A stretch of DNA of 64,000 nucleotides, taken from Bdellovibrio bacteriovorus. GTDB taxonomy: Bacteria; Bdellovibrionota; Bdellovibrionia; Bdellovibrionales; Bdellovibrionaceae. The notes under the pieces are model-generated. The model made no database searches. It was not told the DNA's origin and worked only from the letters and a program-made list of their open reading frames with translations. Both the position numbers and the translations under genes were made by a program. The stretch is from NCBI RefSeq assembly GCF_025558485.1, contig NZ_CP102930.1, positions 930,001-994,000 of the forward strand. The letters run 5' to 3'. Below are positions 10,597 to 19,193 of the stretch, one piece after another (within the stretch, counting starts at the first letter, position 1; every line of letters starts with the position of its first letter).

Positions 10597-12231
10597 CTAG
10601 AAGTGCTTTTTCCATTCCACTTCATGCGCCATGTATTCGGTCAGCATGTGCTTTTCATCTTTAAGACGGCTGTCATTCCATCCCAGTTTTTCCTGGAATA
10701 TCTGACCAATTTCATCCATGTGCTTCACACCGTGATTGCGGTCCGCAAGGAACAAAGGCACACGGCGGGCATAGAAGTCCCGCATGTGCAGACACATTGT
10801 GGAATCAATGGCCTGAGCCGCCTCCAACTGCCAGTACGTCATGTCTGAGGAGTATTTATTTAAAATCTCCTCCCCTTCCATGCCATAGCGTTCAGCCAGA
10901 AGCTTCATTTCATCCAACGGGCGTCCGGTTTCATGCGACCATACATCTGTTTGAACCCGGGCCTGCTGGAAAGCATCCACGCTGGTGTATGGATTCAGCG
11001 GCTTCATCGTGTCGGACTTGCTCCAAGCCACCCGTTCTTCAAACGAAAACGATTGCAAGGCCGCATCGACAGTCTGTTCACACATCAAACGATAAGTCGT
11101 GTATTTTCCACCAGCCACAAAAGTCACGCCACGGTCATCATTGATGATCGTGTGTTCCCGGCTGGTTTTTCCTTCGCTGCTGGAACCGTCATTTACCAAA
11201 GGACGGACCCCGGCATAGCTTGCGATAATATCGTGTGCTGTCAGATTCGCACCCGGGAAATAATGATCCGTGATCGACAAAAGATACTTTACATCTTCGG
11301 GAGTCGCCGAAACATTTTCCGGGGATTCTTTAAAGTCGGTGTCCGTCGTGCCAATAATGATCATTTCATGACGTGGAATTCCAAAAACGATTCGATCGCT
11401 TTTCTCGGCCCCCATCACCACAGCACTATTTAACGGCAGACGATGTTTTGGCAAAGTCAGATGAATACCTTTTGTCGGGCGCAGGATATTCTTCCAGTCG
11501 TTGAAGATTTTCGCACCCAAATCATCCGTCCACGGTCCAACACTGCTAATAACGTGACGGGCCTTGATAGAAAACTTTTCTTTTACCTGCTGATCCTCGC
11601 ACAGGACTGAATCAATTTTTCCATCTGATCCGTAATGAACACCCACGGCCTTTACGTAGTTCACACACAAGGCGCCATTTTCATTTGCTGAACGCAAAGT
11701 TTCGTGAACCAGACGATCATCGTCCATATAGGCATCAGAATAAATGTAAGAACCCAGCAAATGCTGTTGGCGCAAAGCCGGCATGTGATCCATGGATTCC
11801 TTGGCATTCAGGCGTTCATGCATTTCCGGCGCCTGAAACAAGGACAAGGCATCGTAAAGCCACATCCCCATCCCCATTTTGAACATACCCACGCGACTTT
11901 CCTCATAAAGAGGAATCATAAATCTCAACGGATGAACCAGATGCGGAGCCATCTCGAACAAACGTGTGCGTTCGTTCAAGGCCTCAAAGACAAGTTTGAA
12001 TTCCATATTTTCAAGGTAACGAATCCCACCATGAATCAGCTTACTGGATTTTGAAGAGGTTCCGGATGCAAAATCACGTGCTTCGATCAAAGCCACTTTC
12101 ATGCCCCGGGCCGAAGCGTCCCGCGCTACTCCCGCACCGTTGATTCCCCCGCCGATAATGACCAGGTCAAATTCCTGAGTCTTCATCCTGTTGATATTCT
12201 GGATCCGGTTTGCGAAGGAGAAATTCTTCAT
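10597..12231 (-). CDS. glpD: Aerobic glycerol-3-phosphate dehydrogenase
   Basis: 544 residues. The FAD-binding Rossmann motif (FDLVIIGGGINGAGVARDAS) begins at about residue 21. It is followed by the family signatures ASGTSSKSSKLIHGGIRYLE and the glycine-rich GKYTTYR segment, and a C-terminal GlpD cap domain. It oxidises sn-glycerol 3-phosphate to dihydroxyacetone phosphate and passes electrons to quinone at the inner membrane. The start at 12231 is supported by an AAGGA Shine-Dalgarno eight bases upstream, inside the end of the preceding gene. No glpK or glpF lies beside it. Confidence 0.95.
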   Translation of the reverse strand: MKNFSFANRIQNINRMKTQEFDLVIIGGGINGAGVARDASARGMKVALIEARDFASGTSSKSSKLIHGGIRYLENMEFKLVFEALNERTRLFEMAPHLVHPLRFMIPLYEESRVGMFKMGMGMWLYDALSLFQAPEMHERLNAKESMDHMPALRQQHLLGSYIYSDAYMDDDRLVHETLRSANENGALCVNYVKAVGVHYGSDGKIDSVLCEDQQVKEKFSIKARHVISSVGPWTDDLGAKIFNDWKNILRPTKGIHLTLPKHRLPLNSAVVMGAEKSDRIVFGIPRHEMIIIGTTDTDFKESPENVSATPEDVKYLLSITDHYFPGANLTAHDIIASYAGVRPLVNDGSSSEGKTSREHTIINDDRGVTFVAGGKYTTYRLMCEQTVDAALQSFSFEERVAWSKSDTMKPLNPYTSVDAFQQARVQTDVWSHETGRPLDEMKLLAERYGMEGEEILNKYSSDMTYWQLEAAQAIDSTMCLHMRDFYARRVPLFLADRNHGVKHMDEIGQIFQEKLGWNDSRLKDEKHMLTEYMAHEVEWKKHF

Positions 12232-12235
12232 AGCT

Positions 12236-12691
12236 TTATCCTTTTGTCGTCTTCACACTAAGCGTACCCGGCTGCCAGTTTTCCGGCTTGAAGCCCTTGA
12301 CTGAATTTGGCACGCCATTTTCATTGGGGAAGTAAACCCTTTGCAAATGTTTTTCCCGGCCCAGCTTGTAAGCCAGCTCACATAATTCATCGCGTGCCTG
12401 CAACGAGTTGTACTGCACATGTTCCACCCACAAAGTCTGCGTCTGTCCATCAAGGAACAGCAACGGCTGCGCAATGAAATAGCCCATCAGCTTGTTGGTG
12501 TCCTGCTCCAGAGCCAGAAAGCTCCAGCCCAAAGCAATATAATGATTCAGAGCCTCGACGCGAAACTTGGAGTTCCAGCTGGCTATCATTCTTTCCATCT
12601 CATCTGGATAAGCTTCTGCAAGTTTCTTATTTTCCAGATCCAAAATTTGCTGCAAATCTTCCGACTGAATCACTCGACAATAAAGGCTCAT
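12236..12691 (-). CDS. GNAT-like protein of unknown substrate
   Basis: About 151 residues, 4 bp upstream of glpD and probably co-transcribed. I chose the ATG at 12691 (MSLYCRVIQSEDLQQILDLE) because an AAGGAG lies ten bases before it. The ATG at 12724 has none. The pattern of an N-terminal RVIQSEDLQQILDLENKKL helix, a WSFLALEQDTNKLMGYFIA central beta hairpin and an RDELCELAYKLGREKHLQRVYF alpha-beta unit fits the N-acetyltransferase fold, although a clear acetyl-CoA P-loop (Q/RxxGxG/A) is not visible. The function is unassigned. Confidence 0.62.
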   Translation of the reverse strand: MSLYCRVIQSEDLQQILDLENKKLAEAYPDEMERMIASWNSKFRVEALNHYIALGWSFLALEQDTNKLMGYFIAQPLLFLDGQTQTLWVEHVQYNSLQARDELCELAYKLGREKHLQRVYFPNENGVPNSVKGFKPENWQPGTLSVKTTKG

Positions 12692-12742
12692 GCCCTCAGG
12701 TCTCCTTGTCATTTTTCTTTTCATATTTCATACTAAGAGCCT

Positions 12743-13486
12743 ATGAAATACAAAGATTATTCCGCCGACATTTGGAAGCGCATAAATACGACACTGGACC
12801 TCATTCTGAAAGAAGATTCTGCACCCGTGGCTGCTTTTGATGCGGATGGAACTTTGTGGGATACCGATTTGGGGGAAACTTTCTTCCATCACCAGATCGA
12901 CAACAAGCTGGTAACGCTTCCACCAGAGCCTTGGGAACACTATCAGTCCATGAAAGCGGAAAATCCCGCCAAAGCCTACCTTTGGCTAGCTCAAATCTGT
13001 CAGGGGCAAAAGCTGGAGCAAATTCACAGCTGGGCTATCGACGCCGTCAAAGGGCATTTTCCTTTACCCGTTTTCACCGAGCAAAAGAAGCTGATTGATC
13101 TGTTTTTATCCAAAGGTGTGCGCATCTATGTCGTCACTGCCTCTGTCAAATGGGCCGTGGAACCCGGCGCTGAAATGCTGGGACTGAAGAAAGAGGACGT
13201 CATCGGAATTGAAACCGTCGTCGAAAACGGCACGATCACCAGCTCTCAAAAAGGACTGATCACCTATAAGCAGGGAAAAGTGGATGCGCTGCTTGAAAAA
13301 ACCGGAGGAAAAAAACCGTTCTTCGCATCTGGCAACACCATGGGTGACTATCAGCTGCTGCAATCTGCCACACATCTGGGGCTGGCAGTCAGTGCCGCTG
13401 CACGCGATGACCGGTTATTTAAAACTGAACAGGAACTTCAGGAGAATGCTGAAAAGTTCTCCTGGCTTTCTCACCGGTTTATCTAA
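12743..13486 (+). CDS. HAD-superfamily hydrolase (phosphoserine-phosphatase-like)
   Basis: 247 residues. Motif I is AAFDADGTLWDTD (nucleophile Asp at about residue 34), motif II VVTAS (about 132-136), motif III Lys in TYKQGKVDAL, motif IV FASGNTMGDYQLL. The C1-type helical cap between motifs I and II puts it in the HAD-I/IB group, which removes phosphate from small metabolites. The substrate cannot be told. It is divergent from the GNAT-like gene, and the short gap must hold both promoters. Confidence 0.85.
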   Translation: MKYKDYSADIWKRINTTLDLILKEDSAPVAAFDADGTLWDTDLGETFFHHQIDNKLVTLPPEPWEHYQSMKAENPAKAYLWLAQICQGQKLEQIHSWAIDAVKGHFPLPVFTEQKKLIDLFLSKGVRIYVVTASVKWAVEPGAEMLGLKKEDVIGIETVVENGTITSSQKGLITYKQGKVDALLEKTGGKKPFFASGNTMGDYQLLQSATHLGLAVSAAARDDRLFKTEQELQENAEKFSWLSHRFI

Positions 13487-13610
13487 CAAAATGTCTATAC
13501 CAGCGGGGGAGTTTCTCCACCGCGCCGGTGGATTGTTCCCTCAACCACCCAAATCTGTTGCTGTGATTGAATCACTGAAGTTATAGCAGTGTCTTCACGA
13601 GGAGACACGG

Positions 13611-14963
13611 GTGGTAAGTCTTGAGGCCGACTTTGCGTTGCATGAGCTGTTCTTTTCCAAAACCGACTTCAAAGGCCTGATTCAAACCGGCAACAAAGTA
13701 TTTCTTCGTGTCAGCGAGTATCACGAGGATGAAATTCTGCGACGTCCTCACAACATCATTCGCCATCCTGATATGCCCCGTTGTGTTTTTAAGCTCTTCT
13801 GGAGCTTCCTGAAAAGCAACCGCCCTATCTGCGCCTACGTCAAAAACCAAAGCAAAAGCGGTCGTTTCTACTGGGTCTTTGCCATGGCCTTTCCAATGGG
13901 GGATGGCTATCTTTCCATTCGCTTAAAGCCCAGCACCGCACTTATGTGCGAAATCCAAACAGTATATGCCGATATTCTAAAAAAAGAGCACGAAGGTGCC
14001 TCAATGGATGACGCCACTGCGGAACTATTAAAAGTCCTGCAGGAGAAAGGGTTTTCCTCGTATGAAGATTTTATGAATGAAGCCCTTCTGGCTGAAATGA
14101 AATCGCGGGACGGCCTGCTGACATTAACCCAGGAAAATCTGTTACCAACATCAACCTCTGCCAGCGGCCTTTTGGAAGGGCTGCTGATGGCATCACGGGC
14201 CTGCACAGAAACCGCACGAAATGCCTTTCGCGTGGCAGATCAACTTAGCGAAAGAACCCACACCCTAAAGGCCAAATCCCAGGCCATTGATGAAATCTGC
14301 CGGGAAGTCCAAATGGTCACCACCAACCTGACCATCTCGGCAGCCAAGCTGGGAGAGGTCGGAAAACCTCTGGGTGTTGTTTCCAACAATCTGGAAAAGC
14401 TGGCCCAGGATATATTGAGCAATTCACTGGAGTTCGAGAAAACCTTTACCTCGTTCCATCAGGCCACTGCCGGGATGTATCTGGCTATCGGGATTTCCCG
14501 CTTTCAAATCGAAATGATGAATCATCTGATCGAAGAAACCCTGCACCGGGAAAATGCAAATAGCACCATCGACGAAAAGCAGGAACAATTGCTGGTGCAA
14601 AACTGCGATCTGCTGAAACAGCTCATTTCAGCCAATTTCACCATCGCTCTAGCCACCGCCAAAGAACTCACCACAAAAAACAAATCCCTGATCCGCTCGA
14701 TCAGCATGCTTTCCAAAGTGACAGCCGGAATGGATGTTATTTGTGTTGTGGGAAAAATCGAGATGTCCCGGGTCAAGGAGCTTTCCTCTTCACTCGATGC
14801 CCTGCTGGGGGACATGGAGGATTTAACAGAGAGCTTTAAAAAGATCCTGCGCGCCATCGAAAGTGAAAGTAAATGGGGCCTGGGACTGTCCAACGAATTA
14901 CGCGAGCAACTGCTGTTCATTTCCCAGAATCTACGCAAAGTGGATCGCGCCATCACGGCATAA
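13611..14963 (+). CDS. Aer-type PAS domain protein without chemoreceptor signalling domain
   Basis: 450 residues from a GTG start with GAGGAG six bases upstream. Residues about 15-110 form a PAS domain of the aerotaxis-receptor kind, with IIRHPDMPRCVFKLFW, then SNRPICAYVKN and GRFYWVFAMAFPMGDGYLS. In Aer this domain binds FAD and senses redox state. The rest (about 150-450) is helical, with heptad-like stretches. I see no transmembrane segment, no HAMP and no conserved MCP hairpin tip, so it is a soluble redox- or ligand-sensing protein of unknown output. The gene stands alone between a divergent HAD region and a strong terminator. The 125 bp before it hold a 6-bp-stem palindrome (CCACCG/CGGTGG) and no other clear signal. 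Confidence 0.75.
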   Translation: MVSLEADFALHELFFSKTDFKGLIQTGNKVFLRVSEYHEDEILRRPHNIIRHPDMPRCVFKLFWSFLKSNRPICAYVKNQSKSGRFYWVFAMAFPMGDGYLSIRLKPSTALMCEIQTVYADILKKEHEGASMDDATAELLKVLQEKGFSSYEDFMNEALLAEMKSRDGLLTLTQENLLPTSTSASGLLEGLLMASRACTETARNAFRVADQLSERTHTLKAKSQAIDEICREVQMVTTNLTISAAKLGEVGKPLGVVSNNLEKLAQDILSNSLEFEKTFTSFHQATAGMYLAIGISRFQIEMMNHLIEETLHRENANSTIDEKQEQLLVQNCDLLKQLISANFTIALATAKELTTKNKSLIRSISMLSKVTAGMDVICVVGKIEMSRVKELSSSLDALLGDMEDLTESFKKILRAIESESKWGLGLSNELREQLLFISQNLRKVDRAITA

Positions 14964-14994
14964 AAAAAGCCCTCTGACAGCAGAGGGCTTTTTT
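14962..14994. terminator. Bidirectional intrinsic terminator
   Basis: Perfect 10-bp stem AAGCCCTCTG/CAGAGGGCTT with an ACAG loop, flanked by an A run on the left and a T run on the right. It serves the PAS gene from the left and pepP from the right. Confidence 0.9.
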
Positions 14995-14997
14995 CGA

Positions 14998-16320
14998 TTA
15001 AGCTTTACCTACAACCTTTTCAATATCCGCAATTTCTTTTGGCACTGAAGAGGTCATGTTTTCAGAACCTGTCGAAGTCACACGCAGATTGTCTTCAATA
15101 CGAATACCGATTCCACGGTATTTCTGAGGAGCTGACGTATCATCCGCAGGAATATAAAGGCCTGGTTCGATGGTGAAACACATGTTTGCCTCAATAGGAC
15201 GAGGCTCGCCTTTTTTAAAGTACAAACCCGCATCGTGAACATCCATACCCAGCCAGTGACCAATACCATGTGGGTAGTATTTCTTCTGTGCCAAAGACTG
15301 AATCAGGTCATCTTTACGACCGGACAACAAACCAAGATCCAGCATAAGATCCGTCAAAAGCGATGTGCCCATGTCATGCAGTTCCTTAAATACAATCCCC
15401 GGCTTAACGAAATCACAGATCTCTTTTTGAACTTTCAGAACACCTTCATACACACGAGCCTGCTCATCAGTGAATTTACCATTCACAGGATAAGTGCGCG
15501 TGATATCGCCAGTGTAGTAGTTAAACTCCGCCCCGGCGTCGATCAACAGAAGATCCCCGTCCTGACAGACTTGATCGTTGAAATTATAGTGCAGGGTTGT
15601 TGCCGCATTTCCAGAGGCCACGATGTAGTTGTAACCCTCGCGCGCTGAACCTCTCATGTAGAAGTTGTGCGCCAGCACCCCTTGAACCTGACGTTCCGTC
15701 ACACCCGGACGGGTAAAGCGCATCGCCGCCAAATGAGCCTGTGCAGAGATCTCGCAAGCCTCACGCAACTGGGTCAGTTCGTATTCAGACTTTACCAGAC
15801 GCATTTCACCCAGCAATGTATCCGCATCGACAATAGTCAAAAGGCCATTGCCCATACGGCCTTGCAGAGCTTTGACGCTTTCTAAAACGTCCTGCATCTT
15901 GTGATCCATTTCTGGATTCTTATACTGACGGTAATAAATGCGATCGACTTCTTTCAGAAGCTGCGGAGCCACCTTGCTGAACTCATCAATTGGATAAGCC
16001 TTATCTACCTTGAATTCACGCTCGCACCCTTCCGGCCCATAGCGAAAACCGTCCCAGGTCTCCCTTTCCACATCACGACGGCGCACAAACATCACCGTTT
16101 CAGGCTTCAGGCCCGGACGATAGATCAAAACAGATTCTGGCTCTTCCCATCCTGTCAGATAAAAAAGATTGGAATCCTGTCGGTAAGGAAAATGACAGTC
16201 GTGGTTACGAATGTATTCCGGATGTGAAGCCACCACCAAAGCAGCTCCTGGGATCTGCTCTCCGGCTTGTCTTCTTCTCTCGGCAAAAATGTTCATGTCA
16301 TACGTGGGTTTTCTGCTCAT
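14998..16320 (-). CDS. pepP: Xaa-Pro aminopeptidase (M24B)
   Basis: 440 residues. The N-terminal creatinase-like domain (about 1-170) includes FPYRQDSNLFYLTGWEEPES. The C-terminal pita-bread domain carries all five expected di-manganese ligands: Asp in LLIDAGAE, Asp in YTGDITRTYP, His in YPHGIGHWLG, Glu in CFTIEPGLY and Glu in GIRIEDNL. It releases an N-terminal residue that precedes proline and acts in the cytoplasm. Followed by the shared terminator. The lipoprotein gene upstream is 9 bp away, so they may share a transcript. Confidence 0.94.
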   Translation of the reverse strand: MSRKPTYDMNIFAERRRQAGEQIPGAALVVASHPEYIRNHDCHFPYRQDSNLFYLTGWEEPESVLIYRPGLKPETVMFVRRRDVERETWDGFRYGPEGCEREFKVDKAYPIDEFSKVAPQLLKEVDRIYYRQYKNPEMDHKMQDVLESVKALQGRMGNGLLTIVDADTLLGEMRLVKSEYELTQLREACEISAQAHLAAMRFTRPGVTERQVQGVLAHNFYMRGSAREGYNYIVASGNAATTLHYNFNDQVCQDGDLLLIDAGAEFNYYTGDITRTYPVNGKFTDEQARVYEGVLKVQKEICDFVKPGIVFKELHDMGTSLLTDLMLDLGLLSGRKDDLIQSLAQKKYYPHGIGHWLGMDVHDAGLYFKKGEPRPIEANMCFTIEPGLYIPADDTSAPQKYRGIGIRIEDNLRVTSTGSENMTSSVPKEIADIEKVVGKA

Positions 16321-16329
16321 AAAATTCTC

Positions 16330-17346
16330 CTAAAGACCCCATTTGCGCGTCAGATTTTTCAACTGCTTGGCTGCGGAATCCGCGCCCTTGTTCATAATCT
16401 CACGACGCTTTTCAAAATCCATAATACCATAACTGGACGTATCAAGTGAAATGACAGTGTCAACTCCCGGCAAAGGCTTATTATACAGTCCCGCCACTTC
16501 ACTCCATAATACGTTATCCGTTGCCTGTGCATCCAAAGTAAACGGTTTAGACCCGCCCGGCGACTGAAGGACATTTACAAAGACGATGTAATTGGCCCCC
16601 TTCTGGCGCAAATAGTTCGCCAATGCCGTAATGTCACGAATGCCAGCAACACTGTTTTGATACGGCTTAAAGAATGGCGGGTATGCCATGCACAGATACA
16701 TCAACTGGTCGATACCACCACGATTCATCAGATAAACTTGATTCTTTTTCAGATTGTAGGACGGGCACGCAAATGGAACCTTAAAGTCCTCAACCTTGGC
16801 GCGATTAAAGGCCACGCCCACAAAGTCCTTCAGCACAGTGACGTCATTGTTCTTATTCACGCCACCCAGCAAAGATTTTTTCAGAACCTCTTCATCCTTC
16901 AACTTGAACATCTGCCATTCAACGTCGTTGGCCAGCTCCTTATTTGCATACAAGGCCGCCATAGGGGATGCAAATTCCACCCCGCCGATAGCGTACACCG
17001 GAACCTTGGCTCTTTGCAGTTCATGCAAGAATCCAATATGCGCGTATGTCTTGGCCCCGCCAGCCCCCAGAATCACACCGATCTTGGGCATTGTTGGAAT
17101 CACCGGCGCAGGAGGTGGTGTTGGCGGAACTTCAGCCATTTCCTCGTCGTCAGACTCGACAGGCGGAGGAGTTCCGATGTCTTCTCTTTCCTGCGGACGC
17201 TGTTGCTGAACAGCTCCCGGACGGGACGGCGTGGATGGTGTCGTGGCTTTACGAACATCTTCCCGGGTTCGAATGCTTTGACAGCTTGCCAGAAACAGGA
17301 ACAACACCAGCCAGCTAGACTTTTTGTGCATAGATGAAAAATTCAT
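16330..17346 (-). CDS. Lipoprotein with degenerate patatin-like fold
   Basis: About 338 residues from the ATG at 17346 (AAGGA eight bases upstream). The lipobox is LFLASC (Cys22), followed by a Pro-rich linker to about residue 90. The domain from about 95 begins KIGVILGAGGAKTYAHIGFLHEL, which is the glycine-rich oxyanion element of patatin phospholipases. The next strand, where the nucleophile elbow GxSxG should be, reads IGGVEFASP, so the catalytic Ser is absent, and no DGG/DGA dyad is visible. It therefore looks like a catalytically dead relative that binds lipid or protein at the envelope. The start overlaps tlyA by 32 bp. Confidence 0.75.
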   Translation of the reverse strand: MNFSSMHKKSSWLVLFLFLASCQSIRTREDVRKATTPSTPSRPGAVQQQRPQEREDIGTPPPVESDDEEMAEVPPTPPPAPVIPTMPKIGVILGAGGAKTYAHIGFLHELQRAKVPVYAIGGVEFASPMAALYANKELANDVEWQMFKLKDEEVLKKSLLGGVNKNNDVTVLKDFVGVAFNRAKVEDFKVPFACPSYNLKKNQVYLMNRGGIDQLMYLCMAYPPFFKPYQNSVAGIRDITALANYLRQKGANYIVFVNVLQSPGGSKPFTLDAQATDNVLWSEVAGLYNKPLPGVDTVISLDTSSYGIMDFEKRREIMNKGADSAAKQLKNLTRKWGL

Positions 17347-18091
17347 TATTTCCGTCCTTTCCCTGAATCGGAGATGGGAAGTAGTCGAGCACCCTGAATC
17401 CATTTTGAGAACAAAGAGTCTTTATTCTCGTCTCGACCTCTGCATACAAAGAAACATCTTTGACTATACCCCCCTTTGCAAGGCCGTCAACGCCGACCTC
17501 GAATTGGGGCTTTACCAGACTTAAAAGACAGCCTTCGGTCTTAAGAAAACCTGTCAACTCCGGTACAATCAAAGCTATTGAAATAAAAGAAACATCCATC
17601 ACCACCAGATCAAATTTTTCAGAAGGTGTGGATTTCAGAACCTGCTCATCTTTGGAAAGATTACGGGCATTGATGCCTTCAATCACTTGCAAGCGGTGGT
17701 CCTTTAGCAGCTGCGGATGAACCTGACCATGTCCCACATCCACACCCAAAACCTGTTCTGCCCCCTGCTGCAAAAGACAATCCGTGAAGCCCCCTGTGGA
17801 AATTCCCACATCCAGAACCTTCAGGCCCTGCGGGGACTTCTTCACATGCGCCAAAGCGCCTTCAAGCTTCAATCCTCCGCGGGAAACAAAGCGATTGGCC
17901 GGCCCCGCATCCACGGAGATAAGATCCACCTGTGCCCGAGTCACCGCGTAGCTGGATTTCTTTAAAACTTTTTTCTGTGCGTTTTCAAAAAGAAACACCT
18001 GACCGGCTTCGATCAGTTCCTGTGCGTGAGTGCGCGATTGCGCCAGACCCTTTTCGACAAGATAAAGATCCAAGCGCATTTTTTCCGACAT
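17315..18091 (-). CDS. tlyA: TlyA-family ribose methyltransferase
   Basis: 258 residues. An S4 RNA-binding domain (about 5-65: LDLYLVEKGLAQSRTHAQEL) is followed by an FtsJ-like SAM methyltransferase with VLDVGISTGGFTDCLLQQGA as the SAM motif and VVMDVSFISIALIVPEL later. Family members 2'-O-methylate rRNA. The older hemolysin name is misleading. Part of the tight minus-strand cluster xseA-xseB-ispA-tlyA, 5 bp after ispA, an arrangement common in bacteria (often with dxs, which is absent here). Confidence 0.93.
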   Translation of the reverse strand: MSEKMRLDLYLVEKGLAQSRTHAQELIEAGQVFLFENAQKKVLKKSSYAVTRAQVDLISVDAGPANRFVSRGGLKLEGALAHVKKSPQGLKVLDVGISTGGFTDCLLQQGAEQVLGVDVGHGQVHPQLLKDHRLQVIEGINARNLSKDEQVLKSTPSEKFDLVVMDVSFISIALIVPELTGFLKTEGCLLSLVKPQFEVGVDGLAKGGIVKDVSLYAEVETRIKTLCSQNGFRVLDYFPSPIQGKDGNNEFFIYAQKV

Positions 18092-18096
18092 AAAGA

Positions 18097-18966
18097 CTAC
18101 ACCTGACGATTCTGATTAAAGCTGATAAGGAATTCCAGCATAGGTGCATCCGCAGAAACCTTGCGAAGCTCCGCCAATGTGGAGGCGCTGATATCACTCA
18201 GATAGGTTTTTGTACCTTCAAGCCCCAGAATACCTGTGAAGCTGCGCAGATCCTGCCCTTTTTCACCGTGATCCAGAACATCGTCCGCCACCTGGAAAGC
18301 CAGTCCCAGACCTTCACCAAATTTTTTCAAGCTTTCGATTTCTGTCGGCTTGGCCCCGGCAATCACCGCAGCCCCTTCCACCGCCACACGAATCAGCGCA
18401 CCGGTTTTCAGACGATGCAAGTGCGTCAGCTCTTCCAAGGACATTTGCCTGTCACCCGCGCGAAGATCAATGGCCTGACCTCCGACCATTCCACGGATAC
18501 CCGCAGCTCCGGACAACAAACGACTTAACTGCGCCACCAAGAAACTATTATCGCTATAACCTTCCGCAATCAACATGAACGCCTCTGTTAAAAGAGCATC
18601 ACCAGACAGCAGGGCAAAATCCTCACCAAAAACCTTGTGATTGGTTGGCTTGCCCCGGCGCATGTCATCGTTATCCATGCAGGGAAGATCATCGTGAATC
18701 AAAGAATAGGTGTGAATCAATTCCACCGCGGCTGCGAAAGGAAGAATCTTTTCTTTCCCCGCACCAAACAGCTCCCCCACCAACAAGGAAAGCACCGGAC
18801 GGAAACGTTTGCCGCCATTGGTGGCAGAATAAAGCATGGACTTGCGCAATTCAGCGATGGCCGCCCCGTCAGGAAGCTCCATTTCAGACAGATACTTTTC
18901 CACAAACTGATTCACAGCCTGGGTGCGTGCCGCAATTTCCTGTTCAATCTGAATTGCCAAATCCAA
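18097..18966 (-). CDS. ispA: Geranylgeranyl/farnesyl diphosphate synthase family protein
   Basis: 289 residues of the trans-prenyltransferase family. The first Asp-rich motif is LIHDDLPCMDNDDMRRG (DDxxxxD type, bacterial short-chain class) at about 85-100 and the second is QVADDVLDHGE at about 215-225. GGKRFRP near residue 52 binds the pyrophosphate. It condenses IPP onto allylic diphosphates for quinone and undecaprenyl precursors. The gene lies 2 bp downstream of xseB. The exact chain length cannot be assigned with confidence. Confidence 0.93.
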   Translation of the reverse strand: MDLAIQIEQEIAARTQAVNQFVEKYLSEMELPDGAAIAELRKSMLYSATNGGKRFRPVLSLLVGELFGAGKEKILPFAAAVELIHTYSLIHDDLPCMDNDDMRRGKPTNHKVFGEDFALLSGDALLTEAFMLIAEGYSDNSFLVAQLSRLLSGAAGIRGMVGGQAIDLRAGDRQMSLEELTHLHRLKTGALIRVAVEGAAVIAGAKPTEIESLKKFGEGLGLAFQVADDVLDHGEKGQDLRSFTGILGLEGTKTYLSDISASTLAELRKVSADAPMLEFLISFNQNRQV

Positions 18967-18968
18967 GA

Positions 18969-19193
18969 TTAGTTCTCCTCGGGAGTAAAATCAGAAGTCA
19001 CCGGCTGACCATCAGCCCCTACAGACATCAGAAGCTTTACTTTGGATTCTGCTTCATTCAGACGCTGATGACATTCGCGGGAAAGCTTCACGCCTTCCTC
19101 AAAAAGCTTCAGTGATTCCTCCAAAGCCAAATCACCTTTTTCCATTTTCTGAACGATCTCTTCCAAACGACCCAGTTTTTTCTCGAAATCCAT
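18969..19193 (-). CDS. xseB: Exodeoxyribonuclease VII small subunit
   Basis: 74 residues, the normal size for XseB. The conserved N-terminal helical hairpin is FEKKLGRLEEIVQKMEKGDL then ALEESLKLFEEGVKLSRECHQRL. It packs along the XseA coiled coil to make exonuclease VII, which degrades single-stranded DNA from both ends. The stop of xseA and the start of xseB are directly adjacent. Confidence 0.95.
   Translation of the reverse strand: MDFEKKLGRLEEIVQKMEKGDLALEESLKLFEEGVKLSRECHQRLNEAESKVKLLMSVGADGQPVTSDFTPEEN

Noticed and set aside
13520..13540. CCACCG/CGGTGG palindrome as terminator after the HAD gene
   Set aside because: The stem is only six pairs with a three-base loop and no T run follows.
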